DNA of 7,757 nt from Chitinophagales bacterium (GCA_020848315.1 JADLAH010000292.1:1-7757), one strand, 5' to 3'; positions 1 to 7,313 are shown, numbered from the stretch's first letter. Numbers and translations are program-made. The notes: a model not told the origin generated them from the sequence alone.

Positions 1-767
1 CCCGGCTCTAAACCTGCTTCTTCCGCACCGGAACCCTTCTGCACCTGCGCGATATCACACGGAATACGCGGCGCGATGATAGACATCTTCTTTTGTTTGA
101 TCAGTTCGGATAAAAATCCTTCCTGCAGTGACAAATCCTTCTTCTCTCCGTTTCTTTCTATGGTAATGGATTTGGCATCATTCAGAATCAGGTCTTTCTG
201 AAACTCCTCGAAGTTGCCCGCTGGCAGATGGTCTATCGCAACGATTTTATCGCCATTTTGCAGGCCGGCTTTAAAACCCAGCGAATCAGTCACCATGATA
301 CCATAGGTCATATTTTTCATCGGCAGGAATTGCTCGCCGTATTTATACAAAAGGCCGGAAAAGATAATCATGGCCAGCACCATATTGACGGTAACCCCAC
401 CAATCATGATGATGAGGCGCTGCCAGGCCGGTTTGCTTCTGAATTCCCACGGCTGCGGCGGGGTATTTTTCAGTTCTTCCGCGTCCTGCGTTTCATCCGC
501 CATCCCTGCAATCTGCACGTAACCACCGAAAGGAAACCATCCGATGCCATATTCGGTATCGCCAATTTTCTTTTTGAACAGGCTGAAGTTAGCCACATTC
601 GGAAACGGGAAAAGGAAGTCAAAAAACAGATAAAACTTGTGGACTTTAGTACCAAAGAGTTTGGCCGGAATAAAATGGCCTAATTCGTGCAGCACTACCA
701 ATATCGATAAACTCAGTATAAATAAAATGATTTTAGTGGCCGTACCACCCAGGGCTAATAACAACAT
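1..767 (-). CDS. rseP: RseP-type site-2 intramembrane zinc metalloprotease (M50 family), C-terminus cut by window edge
   Basis: Membrane-embedded zinc protease that cuts transmembrane segments of anti-sigma factors or other substrates in regulated intramembrane proteolysis at the inner membrane. Only the first 255 codons are visible, roughly the first 55-60% of a typical 430-450 residue family member, and the frame is open to the left edge. Reading from ATG at 767: hydrophobic segment ~13-33 carrying the zinc motif HELGH (27-31); the family motif FGGYV (80-84) followed by a glycine at 88; a second membrane segment ~117-140 opening with WQR, as in RseP; then a first PDZ domain with GFKAGLQNGD at 164-173. 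A second PDZ appears to begin at the window edge (GAEEAGLEPG). The third zinc ligand would lie beyond the edge. The ATG is the first start after an in-frame TAA 12 nt upstream; no Shine-Dalgarno is seen. It lies 101 nt after dnaG on the same strand. The family is very clear; the substrate is unknown. Confidence 0.95.
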   Translation of the reverse strand, partial: MLLLALGGTATKIILFILSLSILVVLHELGHFIPAKLFGTKVHKFYLFFDFLFPFPNVANFSLFKKKIGDTEYGIGWFPFGGYVQIAGMADETQDAEELKNTPPQPWEFRSKPAWQRLIIMIGGVTVNMVLAMIIFSGLLYKYGEQFLPMKNMTYGIMVTDSLGFKAGLQNGDKIVAIDHLPAGNFEEFQKDLILNDAKSITIERNGEKKDLSLQEGFLSELIKQKKMSIIAPRIPCDIAQVQKGSGAEEAGLEP

Positions 768-784
768 TCTTTGATTCGTTTAAT

Positions 785-804
785 GAATCCGGCAACCCGG
801 AATC
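785..804 (-). other. Small imperfect hairpin in the dnaG-rseP gap
   Basis: Arms TCCGG (788-792) and CCGGA (797-801) pair across a 4-nt loop, and two more pairs form beyond one A/A mismatch. It ends about 18 nt before the rseP start. On the minus strand no T-run follows it, so it does not look like a standard terminator of dnaG. It could be a leader structure or chance. The rest of the 101-nt gap is AT-rich, with a T-rich stretch just after dnaG (853-840), and shows no convincing promoter. Confidence 0.25.
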
Positions 805-868
805 CGTTTTATAATTTAAATTAAACCGCTAAAATACAAAAAACGTTCCAGTATTCAGCCATCTTATT

Positions 869-2815
869 CTAATACGGATGTTTGACCGTCTGAATTTCAC
901 GAGCCAGTATTTTGCGTTCATCCAACAATTCCATTTTTTTCATGATGGCGGCAATCATTTCCTCGAAACGACCGGATTGTTCCGCAGTTTTTATTTTTTC
1001 ATCCAGTATTTTAAGTACTTCCATCAGTTTGTAATAGCGAAAACGCCGCATCACTGACACTACATCATTTTTGAAGGTCTTGCTAACATCCTTGATGACA
1101 ATCTCGTGGCGGTCGAACCAGTTTTTGCTGATTTCATGAGGCGTTGACAACATTTCAATCATACATTCGCGCACTTCCCTGTCTTCAATCGAAGAAATGT
1201 TCCTGAGGTTTTCAAACGGAATATCATTCTGATAGGCATCCATATACATGCGAATGAACTTGCCGAATACCTCGTTTTTAAACTCAATATCCACCAGTTC
1301 GAAGATGATATATTCCGCTACCGACTGTTCGTCCGTCATTTCTTTGTCGCCGTGTTCTACCAGCACGCGGATAATATCTCTCTCCTGATAGTACAGGTTC
1401 GATATTTTTTCCGTCGGCTGCTCCGGCACCACCTTTTCCGATACGTGCTGCTGCAAATCCTGCGCTTCCTGCGGTTCCATCGGATGGGTTTTCCGCAACT
1501 GCTGGGTGCGGATTTTATTCACCTCATTGACGAGGATATTCTCCGGCAGGTCGACGATACCGGCGCACTGTTTTACATACAATTGCCGCTTGATGGTATC
1601 GCTGACCAGCGCGATGCTGCTCACGATATCGCGGATGACTTCCGTCTTTTTCACCGGATCGTTGGCGGTATCCTTGATACCCTGCGAAGCCTTAAACAGG
1701 ATAAAATCCTGTTGTTTATCTCGGATGAATGCCAGTGTTTCGTCGGTGCCGTAGCGTTTCACGAAAGAATCCGGATCTTCGCCATCGGGCAGCAGTACCA
1801 GCTTCACATTCAGTCCCTGCTCCAGCACGATGTCGAGTCCGCGCAGAGCTGCCTTGATACCCGCAGCATCGCCATCGTAGAGGATGACCATATTTTCCGT
1901 AAACCTGCGGATGAGTTGCACTTGTTCTTTGGTCAGTGCCGTTCCGCTGGAGGCCACCACATTGCGGATGCCGGCCTGATACAGGGAAATCACATCCGTA
2001 TAGCCCTCCACCAGATAGCAGACATCTTCCTTACGGATATCATTTTTCGCGTGAGAGATGCCGTATAACACCTGACTTTTGTGGTATACTTCCGTCTCCG
2101 CGGTGTTGATGTATTTGGGATTGTATCCGCCCGTATCGGCCTTTGCCGACTTCAGCATACGGCCGCCGAAGGCGACCACTTTTCCGGACACATTGAAAAT
2201 CGGAAACATGACACGGTCGCGGAAGAAGTCGTAGTGCTTACCATTTTTTTCCTTGACCAAACCCGCTTTCATCAATATCTCCGGATTATAACCTTGCGCT
2301 ACCGCACTTTTGAAAAAGGTATCGTAGCTATCGGGTGAATAGCCGAGCTGGAAAGTCTGGATGGTATCATCGCGGAAGCCGCGTTCCTTGAAATAAGATA
2401 AGCCCACCGCCTGTCCGTCTTCCGTTTGCAGCAGTTGCTCCTGATAGAAACGCGCCGCAAAGCCGAGTGCAATCAGCAGACTTTCCTTTTCGTCGGCGAC
2501 CTGTTTATCTTCCTGCGAAACGGCCGTTTCTTCTATGGTGATATGGTATTTCTGGGCAAGAAAGCGCAGTGCTTCCGGGAACGACATTTTCTCGTGTTCC
2601 ATGATAAAGCCCACACTATCGCCGCCCTTGCCGCAGCCGAAACACTTGTAGATATTCTTATTCGGATTGACCACAAAAGAGGGTGTCTTTTCCTGATGGA
2701 AAGGGCAGTTTCCTTTGAGGATGCTCCCGGATTTCTTGAGATTGACAAAATCGCCTACCACCTCTTCGATCTGAGCTGTATCCAGAATCTTCGCTATGGT
2801 ATCGCGGGTTATCAT
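869..2815 (-). CDS. dnaG: DNA primase DnaG
   Basis: Synthesises RNA primers for lagging-strand replication in association with the replicative helicase. The 648-residue protein is full length (E. coli DnaG has 581; the extra length lies in the C-terminal part). Visible order: N-terminal CHC2 zinc-binding domain with C37, H40, C58 and C61 (CPFH ... CFGC); the RNA-polymerase basic region with RDRVMFPI (199-206) and FGGR (216-219); a TOPRIM fold with VEGYTDV (269-275, catalytic E270), the metal-binding YDGDAAG (313-319, D314 and D316) and EDPDS (346-350). The region after ~430 is poorly conserved and should hold the helicase-binding domain. ATG at 2815 fits the family N-terminus exactly. The gene is 62 nt downstream of dcd on the same strand and may be co-transcribed; a -7-like box (TATCTTTA) lies only 4 nt before the ATG. 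Confidence 0.98.
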   Translation of the reverse strand: MITRDTIAKILDTAQIEEVVGDFVNLKKSGSILKGNCPFHQEKTPSFVVNPNKNIYKCFGCGKGGDSVGFIMEHEKMSFPEALRFLAQKYHITIEETAVSQEDKQVADEKESLLIALGFAARFYQEQLLQTEDGQAVGLSYFKERGFRDDTIQTFQLGYSPDSYDTFFKSAVAQGYNPEILMKAGLVKEKNGKHYDFFRDRVMFPIFNVSGKVVAFGGRMLKSAKADTGGYNPKYINTAETEVYHKSQVLYGISHAKNDIRKEDVCYLVEGYTDVISLYQAGIRNVVASSGTALTKEQVQLIRRFTENMVILYDGDAAGIKAALRGLDIVLEQGLNVKLVLLPDGEDPDSFVKRYGTDETLAFIRDKQQDFILFKASQGIKDTANDPVKKTEVIRDIVSSIALVSDTIKRQLYVKQCAGIVDLPENILVNEVNKIRTQQLRKTHPMEPQEAQDLQQHVSEKVVPEQPTEKISNLYYQERDIIRVLVEHGDKEMTDEQSVAEYIIFELVDIEFKNEVFGKFIRMYMDAYQNDIPFENLRNISSIEDREVRECMIEMLSTPHEISKNWFDRHEIVIKDVSKTFKNDVVSVMRRFRYYKLMEVLKILDEKIKTAEQSGRFEEMIAAIMKKMELLDERKILAREIQTVKHPY

Positions 2816-2819
2816 ACAC

Positions 2820-2827
2820 TAAAGATA
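2820..2827 (-). promoter_or_regulatory. Possible -7 promoter box immediately before dnaG
   Basis: On the minus strand TATCTTTA matches the Bacteroidota -7 consensus TAnnTTTG except for the last base, and ends 4 nt before the dnaG ATG. The spacing is the same as for the transporter promoter at 6259-6266. No TTTG-like -33 box lies 19-21 nt upstream, so this is weak. If active, it would give a near-leaderless dnaG transcript separate from dcd read-through. Confidence 0.3.
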
Positions 2828-2834
2828 AGCAATC

Positions 2835-2848
2835 GGAAATGGATTTCC
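2835..2848. promoter_or_regulatory. 14-bp inverted repeat in the dcd-dnaG gap
   Basis: Arms GGAAAT and ATTTCC are perfectly complementary around a 2-bp centre. The repeat sits 7 bp upstream of the possible -7 box of dnaG, where an operator would be expected. No known regulator site is recognised; chance is possible. Confidence 0.25.
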
Positions 2849-2877
2849 TTGGAGGTGATGTTAAAATAAGACAAGGA

Positions 2878-3414
2878 CTATTTAAAATTCTTCCACATCA
2901 TGCTCTCCATGGGTTTCGGCGAGCGCTGATTGTATTTGGCGGAAGATTTTTTGTTGTAGGCGTTTTCTATTTCGCCTTCCACTTTGAAGTAAATCAGCTG
3001 ACCGACCGGCATACCTGCATAGATGCGCACCGGCTGAATGCAGGAAATCTCGAGTGTCCAGTAATTGCAGAAGCCCACATCGCCTTTCCCTGCGGTAGCG
3101 TGGATATCGATACCGAGCCGTCCCATGCTTGATTTTCCTTCCAGAAAAGGCACATGCGCATGTGTTTCGGTGTATTCCTCGGTCACGCCGAGATATAGCA
3201 CACCGGGCTGCAGTACGAAACCCTCCTCCGGAATATCAAAATGGCGGATGGTATTGTGTTTTTTAGCATCCAGCATTTCATCCTCGTATACGGCCAGGTG
3301 CTTGCCCAGATGAACATCGTAGGAATTCGTCCCGAGGCAGTTGCGGTCATATGGTTCAATGATGATATTGCCTTTGGCAATTTCATCGAGGATTTCTTTG
3401 TCGGATAATATCAT
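2878..3414 (-). CDS. dcd: dCTP deaminase
   Basis: Cytosolic enzyme deaminating dCTP to dUTP, the source of dUMP for thymidylate synthesis. At 178 residues it is close to the usual length (E. coli 193). The dUTPase-like trimer fold is indicated by GTNSYDVHLG (28-37), the nucleotide-binding GKSSMGRLG (93-101, with S95, S96 and R99), the TLE motif with catalytic glutamate E122, and PVGQLIYF (136-143). The C-terminal tail (AKYN ... SPKP) matches the lid that closes over the nucleotide. The loop before TLE reads GDVGFCNYW rather than the DPGF-type sequence of E. coli; I believe this is normal in the Bacteroidota subgroup. A bifunctional deaminase/dUTPase cannot be excluded, but the catalytic Glu argues against a pure dUTPase. 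ATG at 3414 is preceded by a good promoter, and dnaG follows after 62 nt. Confidence 0.95.
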   Translation of the reverse strand: MILSDKEILDEIAKGNIIIEPYDRNCLGTNSYDVHLGKHLAVYEDEMLDAKKHNTIRHFDIPEEGFVLQPGVLYLGVTEEYTETHAHVPFLEGKSSMGRLGIDIHATAGKGDVGFCNYWTLEISCIQPVRIYAGMPVGQLIYFKVEGEIENAYNKKSSAKYNQRSPKPMESMMWKNFK

Positions 3415-3433
3415 ACAATTTTAAAATAGTATG

Positions 3434-3466
3434 CAAAAATAGTAATTCGGGATGGATTTTCACAAA
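3434..3466 (-). promoter_or_regulatory. Bacteroidota-type promoter of dcd (-33 TTTG, -7 TATTTTTG)
   Basis: On the minus strand TTTG (3466-3463) is separated by 21 nt from TATTTTTG (3441-3434), an exact fit to the TTTG / TAnnTTTG pattern of the phylum's housekeeping sigma factor. The -7 box ends 19 nt before the dcd ATG, so the leader would be about 10-15 nt. The -33 box lies inside the T-tract of the upstream terminator. Confidence 0.7.
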
Positions 3467-3499
3467 ATAAAACGCGGGGCACCGAAGGTGCCCCGCGTT
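3463..3499 (-). terminator. Strong intrinsic terminator of the sensor kinase/response regulator operon
   Basis: A perfect 13-bp inverted repeat (AACGCGGGGCACC at 3471-3483, partner at 3487-3499) with a 3-nt loop, followed on the minus strand by TTATTTTG, which extends the T-run. It begins 15 nt after the response regulator stop codon. The stem is very GC-rich compared with its surroundings. On the plus strand it has no T-run, so it acts in one direction. Confidence 0.93.
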
Positions 3500-3514
3500 C
3501 GCTAATTTAACCAC

Positions 3515-4222
3515 TTATGCTACCTGATTTTCGACCAGTTTATAGCCTTGTCCGTGAATATTGAGTATCTGCAATGACTCATCTTCCTTGAGGTATTTTC
3601 TGATTTTGGAAATAAATACGTCCATACTTCTGGCGGTGAAATAGCTATCATCCTGCCATACGTGTTTGAGCGCCACTTCCCGCTCGAGTACGTTGTTTTT
3701 CTTTTCAAAGAACAAACGCAGCAACTCATTCTCCTTGGTGGTGAGCTTGATTTCCACGCCTTTTACATACAGTTTGTGATTCTTATAATCCAACTTACTG
3801 TTGCCGGCTTCGTATTCATCCTGTGCGGTCTGTACTTCGTGTTTCTCGGTTCTGCGCAAAATAGCATTCATTTTCAGTTCCAGAATCTCCATACTGAAAG
3901 GCTTGGTGATATAGTCATCCGCACCGATGGTCAGTCCTTTGATTTTATCTTCCTTCAAAGATTTGGCGGTCAGGAAAATGATAGGCACTTCCTTGTCTTC
4001 CTTGCGGATTTCTTCCGCCACGGTAAAGCCGTCCTTTTTAGGCATCATCACATCCAGCAGGATGATATCATACCCGTTTTTGCGGAACGCAAAGAGTCCT
4101 TCGACCCCGTCGCGTTTCAGTTCCACTTCAAAATTCTTATGTTTAAGATATTCCTGTAAGAGCATCCCCAGATTGGGATCATCTTCTACCAGTAATACTT
4201 TCTTTTTTGGTGCAGTGCTCAT
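3515..4222 (-). CDS. rprY: OmpR-family response regulator, RprY-like
   Basis: DNA-binding output protein of a two-component system. In the 235 residues, the receiver domain (~8-122) has the acidic pair D14/D15 (with E13), phospho-acceptor D57 in LLDVMMPKKDG, switch T85 and conserved K107 in ITKPFS. The winged-helix DNA-binding domain (~137-232) contains LTTKENELL (160-168), the recognition-helix region ARSMDVFISKIRKYL (197-211) and the C-terminal hairpin NIHGQGYKL (221-229). The sequence closely resembles Bacteroides RprY, notably GADDYITKPFSME and ARSMDV, recalled from memory rather than searched. It follows its kinase by 19 nt and is closed by the terminator at 3463-3499. The ATG at 4222 has no Shine-Dalgarno, only an A-rich leader. 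Target genes cannot be told from the sequence. Confidence 0.93.
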   Translation of the reverse strand: MSTAPKKKVLLVEDDPNLGMLLQEYLKHKNFEVELKRDGVEGLFAFRKNGYDIILLDVMMPKKDGFTVAEEIRKEDKEVPIIFLTAKSLKEDKIKGLTIGADDYITKPFSMEILELKMNAILRRTEKHEVQTAQDEYEAGNSKLDYKNHKLYVKGVEIKLTTKENELLRLFFEKKNNVLEREVALKHVWQDDSYFTARSMDVFISKIRKYLKEDESLQILNIHGQGYKLVENQVA

Positions 4223-4241
4223 GTTTGTCTAATTTAATCAT

Positions 4242-5693
4242 TTATGTATTAAAAGGCAACTGTATAAAAAACGTTGACCCTTCTTTCAGTTTGCTTTCCA
4301 CCCAGACTTTGCCATGATGGTGTTCGACGATGGACTGCACATAGCTCAATCCGAGTCCGAAACCTTTAGTATCATGCACATTGCCTTTGCTCACGCGGTA
4401 GAACTTTTCAAATACCTTCTGCTGATCTTCTTTGGAAAGTCCCACTCCATTATCTATTAACTCAATTTGTATGCCTGAATGATAGTTGGAAGTGTTAATT
4501 TTTATTAACGGTGTGCGATTATTGTATTTTATCGCGTTGTCAATCAGGTTATTGATGGCATTGGTGAAGTGCATTTCATCCACTTTAGCAATAGCATTTT
4601 CCGCGTTTAAATGCAGTTCTATCTGTCCGCCTGTTTCCTCCAGAATGAGCTTAAAACGGGCGGCTGTGGCGGAAATAATGGCGTGAATATCTCTGTCCTG
4701 CAGGTTGAGCTGCATTTCCCCTTTTTCCAGTCGGGCGATTTGCAGCACCTGTTCCACATGATTGTACAGCCTTTTATTCTCGTCAAAGATGATTCCGGCG
4801 TATTTGGAGCGATTTTCTTCGGAAGCGGAAATAGAACTGTCTTTCAGCATCTCGCTGGCGATGGAAATCGTGGCGATAGGCGTTTTCAGCTCGTGCGTCA
4901 TGTTATTGATGAAATCCGTCTTCATATCAGACAGCTTCTTCTGACGGAAGATGATGCGGAAGGACAATACAAATGCCACCACCACCATAATGAAAAACAT
5001 GGCGGACGACAAAATCATGGGTGACATGGACGCATACAGGTATTTCTTGCGATCCGGGAACAGCAATCTCAGTTCCTTGCCATTGTCGAACATACTGCGG
5101 CGAAAAAGCTCCATACTGTAAGAAGAACGGTAGAGCTCCGAGAGGGGCGCGTTTTTCGACAACAGCACAAAATTATTCGGCGCGTATTCCGTAATGCCGT
5201 AATGCACGGGCGTTTTGATGCAATGCGATTTCAGCGCGTTTTCAATAATCTGCTTCAGTTTGGAGGTATCCACAATCTCGTTGATGGGTTGCAGACTGGT
5301 CATCTGCTGCGCCATAAATTCCTGCAGATGGTCAAACTCCATCGGAGACACTTCATCCTGCGGTGATACGTAAAACGGATACGGCGCCGGCTTTTCTTCC
5401 TCTTCTTTGATGTAATTTTCCGGCACATCCTGGCCCGACATCTCGATGATAATTTCGCCGTCGGCACGCTGGTGAATCTTGCGCGTCTGCATCATTTTGG
5501 CAACAATAGGCGCATACGACAGGTCTTCAATCTGCGTGGTGATTTCATTCATCGACTCATACACGGCCTGATCAAAATCCTGTTCGCGGGACTTGATAGC
5601 ACCTTTCAGCCAGAATATCTGAACGATTCCGATACCAAACAAACCCAGGAATAACAGAATGGCAGTAAATAGGAGTAAATGCTTATTGTTCAC
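4242..5693 (-). CDS. rprX: Transmembrane sensor histidine kinase, RprX-like
   Basis: Inner-membrane kinase expected to phosphorylate the regulator encoded next to it. In 483 residues: transmembrane helix ~5-28, a periplasmic sensor region ~30-223 with an acidic, proline-rich stretch (~97-114), a second helix ~224-247, a dimerisation/phospho-acceptor domain with H267 in THELKTP, and an ATPase domain with the N box NLIDNAIKY (382-390), DNGVGL (414-419), FEKFYR (429-433 region) and GFGLGLS (444-450). No HAMP domain separates helix 2 from the H-box; only about 19 residues intervene. The start is GTG at 5693: TAG lies two codons upstream and no Met occurs before residue 48, so a later start would remove the first helix. 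The sensor region has no motif I recognise, so the stimulus is unknown. Confidence 0.93.
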   Translation of the reverse strand: MNNKHLLLFTAILLFLGLFGIGIVQIFWLKGAIKSREQDFDQAVYESMNEITTQIEDLSYAPIVAKMMQTRKIHQRADGEIIIEMSGQDVPENYIKEEEEKPAPYPFYVSPQDEVSPMEFDHLQEFMAQQMTSLQPINEIVDTSKLKQIIENALKSHCIKTPVHYGITEYAPNNFVLLSKNAPLSELYRSSYSMELFRRSMFDNGKELRLLFPDRKKYLYASMSPMILSSAMFFIMVVVAFVLSFRIIFRQKKLSDMKTDFINNMTHELKTPIATISIASEMLKDSSISASEENRSKYAGIIFDENKRLYNHVEQVLQIARLEKGEMQLNLQDRDIHAIISATAARFKLILEETGGQIELHLNAENAIAKVDEMHFTNAINNLIDNAIKYNNRTPLIKINTSNYHSGIQIELIDNGVGLSKEDQQKVFEKFYRVSKGNVHDTKGFGLGLSYVQSIVEHHHGKVWVESKLKEGSTFFIQLPFNT

Positions 5694-5818
5694 AAGCTAA
5701 ATTTACGACGACAAAACATAAGCAGATGTTAACAATGTTTAAGGACTGCATAGGAAAATGCAATTCACTCACCACAAACACGGTAACACAAAAAATAAAG
5801 TCAATTACGCCAAGAGAA

Positions 5819-6160
5819 TCAGCCGGCCTGCACCGTTTTGTGCGCCTCTTCAAGTTTGCGGTCAATCTGACCGGTGAGGAAGTGGAAATACATCACAAAA
5901 TCTGAACCGAGGCTGTACAGCGGATACTGGAATGTAGCCGGTTTGTTTTTCTCAAACACAAAATGTCCTACCCAGGCAAACCCATACCCTATCACCGGCA
6001 ACAGGAAAAGCCATTTGGCATTGGAAAGGAGAATCGCGGCGGCAATTACCGCAAAGAGGCCGGTGGTTCCCAGATAATGCATGGCTCTGCAGGTCGGATC
6101 GGAATGTTCCGTCAGATAGTACGGATAAAAGTCTTTGAAGGTTTTATATTTTCTTTCCAT
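5819..6160 (-). CDS. Small Mpo1/DUF962-like membrane protein
   Basis: A 113-residue protein of the DUF962 / YGL010w family. Yeast Mpo1, the characterised relative, is an Fe(II)-dependent dioxygenase of the endoplasmic reticulum that acts in alpha-oxidation of 2-hydroxy fatty acids. Seen here: an N-terminal FKDFYPYYLTEH, then H19, H28 (AMHYLGT) and H66 with E70 in GHFVFEKNKPATF, which I take as the family's conserved polar positions; two hydrophobic segments, ~32-47 and ~49-68; and the terminal YPLYSLGSDFVMYF. The frame is open upstream to a TTG at 6196, but ATG at 6160 aligns better with the family start and follows a run of nine A. It is 125 nt upstream of the kinase gene on the same strand and divergent from the transporter. 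The family assignment is good; enzymatic function in this organism is inference. Confidence 0.85.
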   Translation of the reverse strand: MERKYKTFKDFYPYYLTEHSDPTCRAMHYLGTTGLFAVIAAAILLSNAKWLFLLPVIGYGFAWVGHFVFEKNKPATFQYPLYSLGSDFVMYFHFLTGQIDRKLEEAHKTVQAG

Positions 6161-6234
6161 AACCGGATTTTTTTTTGAGATGAGGTTGTTTTTCAAAGGT
6201 TGAATTTAATCATAATTTAGATATAATACAACGC

Positions 6235-6266
6235 TTCGCAATCTCATTTTCGTTCTTGTATCTTTG
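6235..6266 (+). promoter_or_regulatory. Bacteroidota-type promoter of the EamA transporter, nearly abutting the start codon
   Basis: TATCTTTG (6259-6266) fits TAnnTTTG exactly. A TTCG at 6235-6238, one mismatch from TTTG, is 20 nt upstream. Only four bases (6267-6270) separate the -7 box from the ATG, so transcription would begin at or within a few bases of the start codon, giving a leaderless or near-leaderless mRNA. Confidence 0.65.
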
Positions 6267-6270
6267 CGCC

Positions 6271-7158
6271 ATGCAAGTCCGCAGCAAAACCTATCTTCAG
6301 AAGCACGAGGCCACCTTTCTGTGGGGCGTGACCGCCATTCTGGGCAAACTCATCTCAGTCAGCGAGTTTCCGCTGGTTTGGTACCGCGTATTTTTCGTGA
6401 GTGCGTGCATGGTGTTTTTCCCGGGAATCGTGGCATCGCTGCGGCAGATACCGAGGAAAAGCCTGGCCATCATGGGCGGCATCGGCGTACTGCTGGCGCT
6501 GCACTGGGTGTTGTGGTATGCCTCCATCAAATACGCGAATGCCTCCGTGGCGGTGAGCTGTATCGCCGGCGTATCGCTGTTTATCGCGCTGCTGGAGCCT
6601 CTTATCACCCGCAAACGGTTTGACCACAGCAACCTGTTTTTCGGACTGCTGGTGATTCCGGGCATATTAATGATCAATCAGTCGCTGGATCTGCATTACA
6701 AATTCGGTTTTATGCTGGGCATCGCGGCTGCGCTGCTGGCGGCGATTTTTTCCATTCTGAACAAAGAATACACCGAGGCCTTCGACCCGCGCACCATCAC
6801 TTTTGTGCAGATGGCAAGCGGCTGGCTGTTCCTCTGCCTTTGCCTGCCGGTGTATGAATGGCTGCAACCGGGAAAATTCCATTTTCCCGGCATGCAAGAC
6901 ATTGGCTTATTACTGTTTCTGGCCGTTGCCTGCACGATAATTCCATACATCTTGTTTCTGTATGCGCTGAAAGCCAGCGATGCCTTTACCACCTCGCTGA
7001 TTAACAACCTCGAACCGGTGTACGGCATCATCCTGGCCGCTATTTTTCTGCAGGAAAATGAGGAACTGAACTGGAAATTCTACACAGGCACCGGAATCAT
7101 TTTGTTTGCCGTTCTGCTGCACGCAGCCGTTTCGCAATACAAGAAAAGGAAGAAATAG
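6271..7158 (+). CDS. DMT-superfamily transporter with two EamA domains
   Basis: Ten-helix inner-membrane transporter of the drug/metabolite superfamily; such proteins commonly export amino acids or metabolites, but the substrate cannot be read from the sequence. The 295-residue protein shows the internal duplication of the family: EamA repeat 1 (~14-136) and repeat 2 (~145-288), each with a Leu-Glu-Pro near the equivalent helix (LLEPLI at 107-112, NLEPVYG at 246-252). It ends in a basic cytoplasmic tail (KKRKK), and its length is normal for the family. The frame extends upstream to a TTG at 6256, but ATG at 6271 is chosen because the promoter -7 box overlaps the longer version. It is the only plus-strand gene here, divergent from the Mpo1-like gene across 110 nt. 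No clear terminator follows; the repeat region begins 5 nt after the stop. Confidence 0.93.
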   Translation: MQVRSKTYLQKHEATFLWGVTAILGKLISVSEFPLVWYRVFFVSACMVFFPGIVASLRQIPRKSLAIMGGIGVLLALHWVLWYASIKYANASVAVSCIAGVSLFIALLEPLITRKRFDHSNLFFGLLVIPGILMINQSLDLHYKFGFMLGIAAALLAAIFSILNKEYTEAFDPRTITFVQMASGWLFLCLCLPVYEWLQPGKFHFPGMQDIGLLLFLAVACTIIPYILFLYALKASDAFTTSLINNLEPVYGIILAAIFLQENEELNWKFYTGTGIILFAVLLHAAVSQYKKRKK

Positions 7159-7162
7159 TTTT

Positions 7163-7218
7163 AATGTAGCGATGTAAAAATGAAGCAATGTAGTAATGAA
7201 CTAATGAAATAATGATGC
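7163..7218 (+). repeat. Tandem octamer array, seven units, consensus RATGnnnn
   Basis: Exactly 56 bp that divide without gaps into seven 8-bp units, each beginning AATG (six) or GATG (one). Examples are AATGTAGC at 7163 and AATGATGC at 7211. The first four bases are nearly invariant while the last four vary. The array begins 5 nt after the transporter stop codon. Its units match those of the opposite-strand array at 7525-7564. Confidence 0.85.
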
Positions 7219-7303
7219 TACGCCGCGACGCAGTCTTACTACTTACTACCTGCTACTTGCTACTAAAAGTCCATGGTCGACAGTCCACGGTTCACCGTAT
7301 TCG
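7219..7303 (+). repeat. Composite repeat, copy 1 (two heptamer families)
   Basis: Starts with TACGCCGCGACG (7219-7230). Four heptamers of consensus CYTRCTA follow (7235-7262; CTTACTA occurs twice), plus a partial unit to 7265. After a short A-run come about five heptamers of the type GTCCACG (7269-7303; exact unit at 7283-7289). Copy 2 at 7360-7439 has the same order of blocks, about 141 bp downstream. Confidence 0.8.
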
Positions 7304-7313
7304 CGGTGCCGCC

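Noticed and set aside
228..683. 151-codon plus-strand open frame
   Set aside because: Antisense to the clear RseP coding frame, with no family resemblance.
1352..2068. 238-codon plus-strand open frame inside dnaG
   Set aside because: Antisense shadow of dnaG; composition (many His, Phe, Leu) is typical of reverse-complement reading.
3662..4159. 165-codon plus-strand open frame
   Set aside because: Antisense shadow of the response regulator.
5712..5797. Promoter-like TATGTTTTG and TATTTTTTG sequences upstream of the kinase (minus strand)
   Set aside because: Both have an extra base relative to TAnnTTTG and no TTTG box at 19-21 nt spacing.
5683..5865. 60-codon minus-strand frame across the gap upstream of the kinase
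   Set aside because: Overlaps the end of the Mpo1-like gene and the kinase start; no recognisable protein features.
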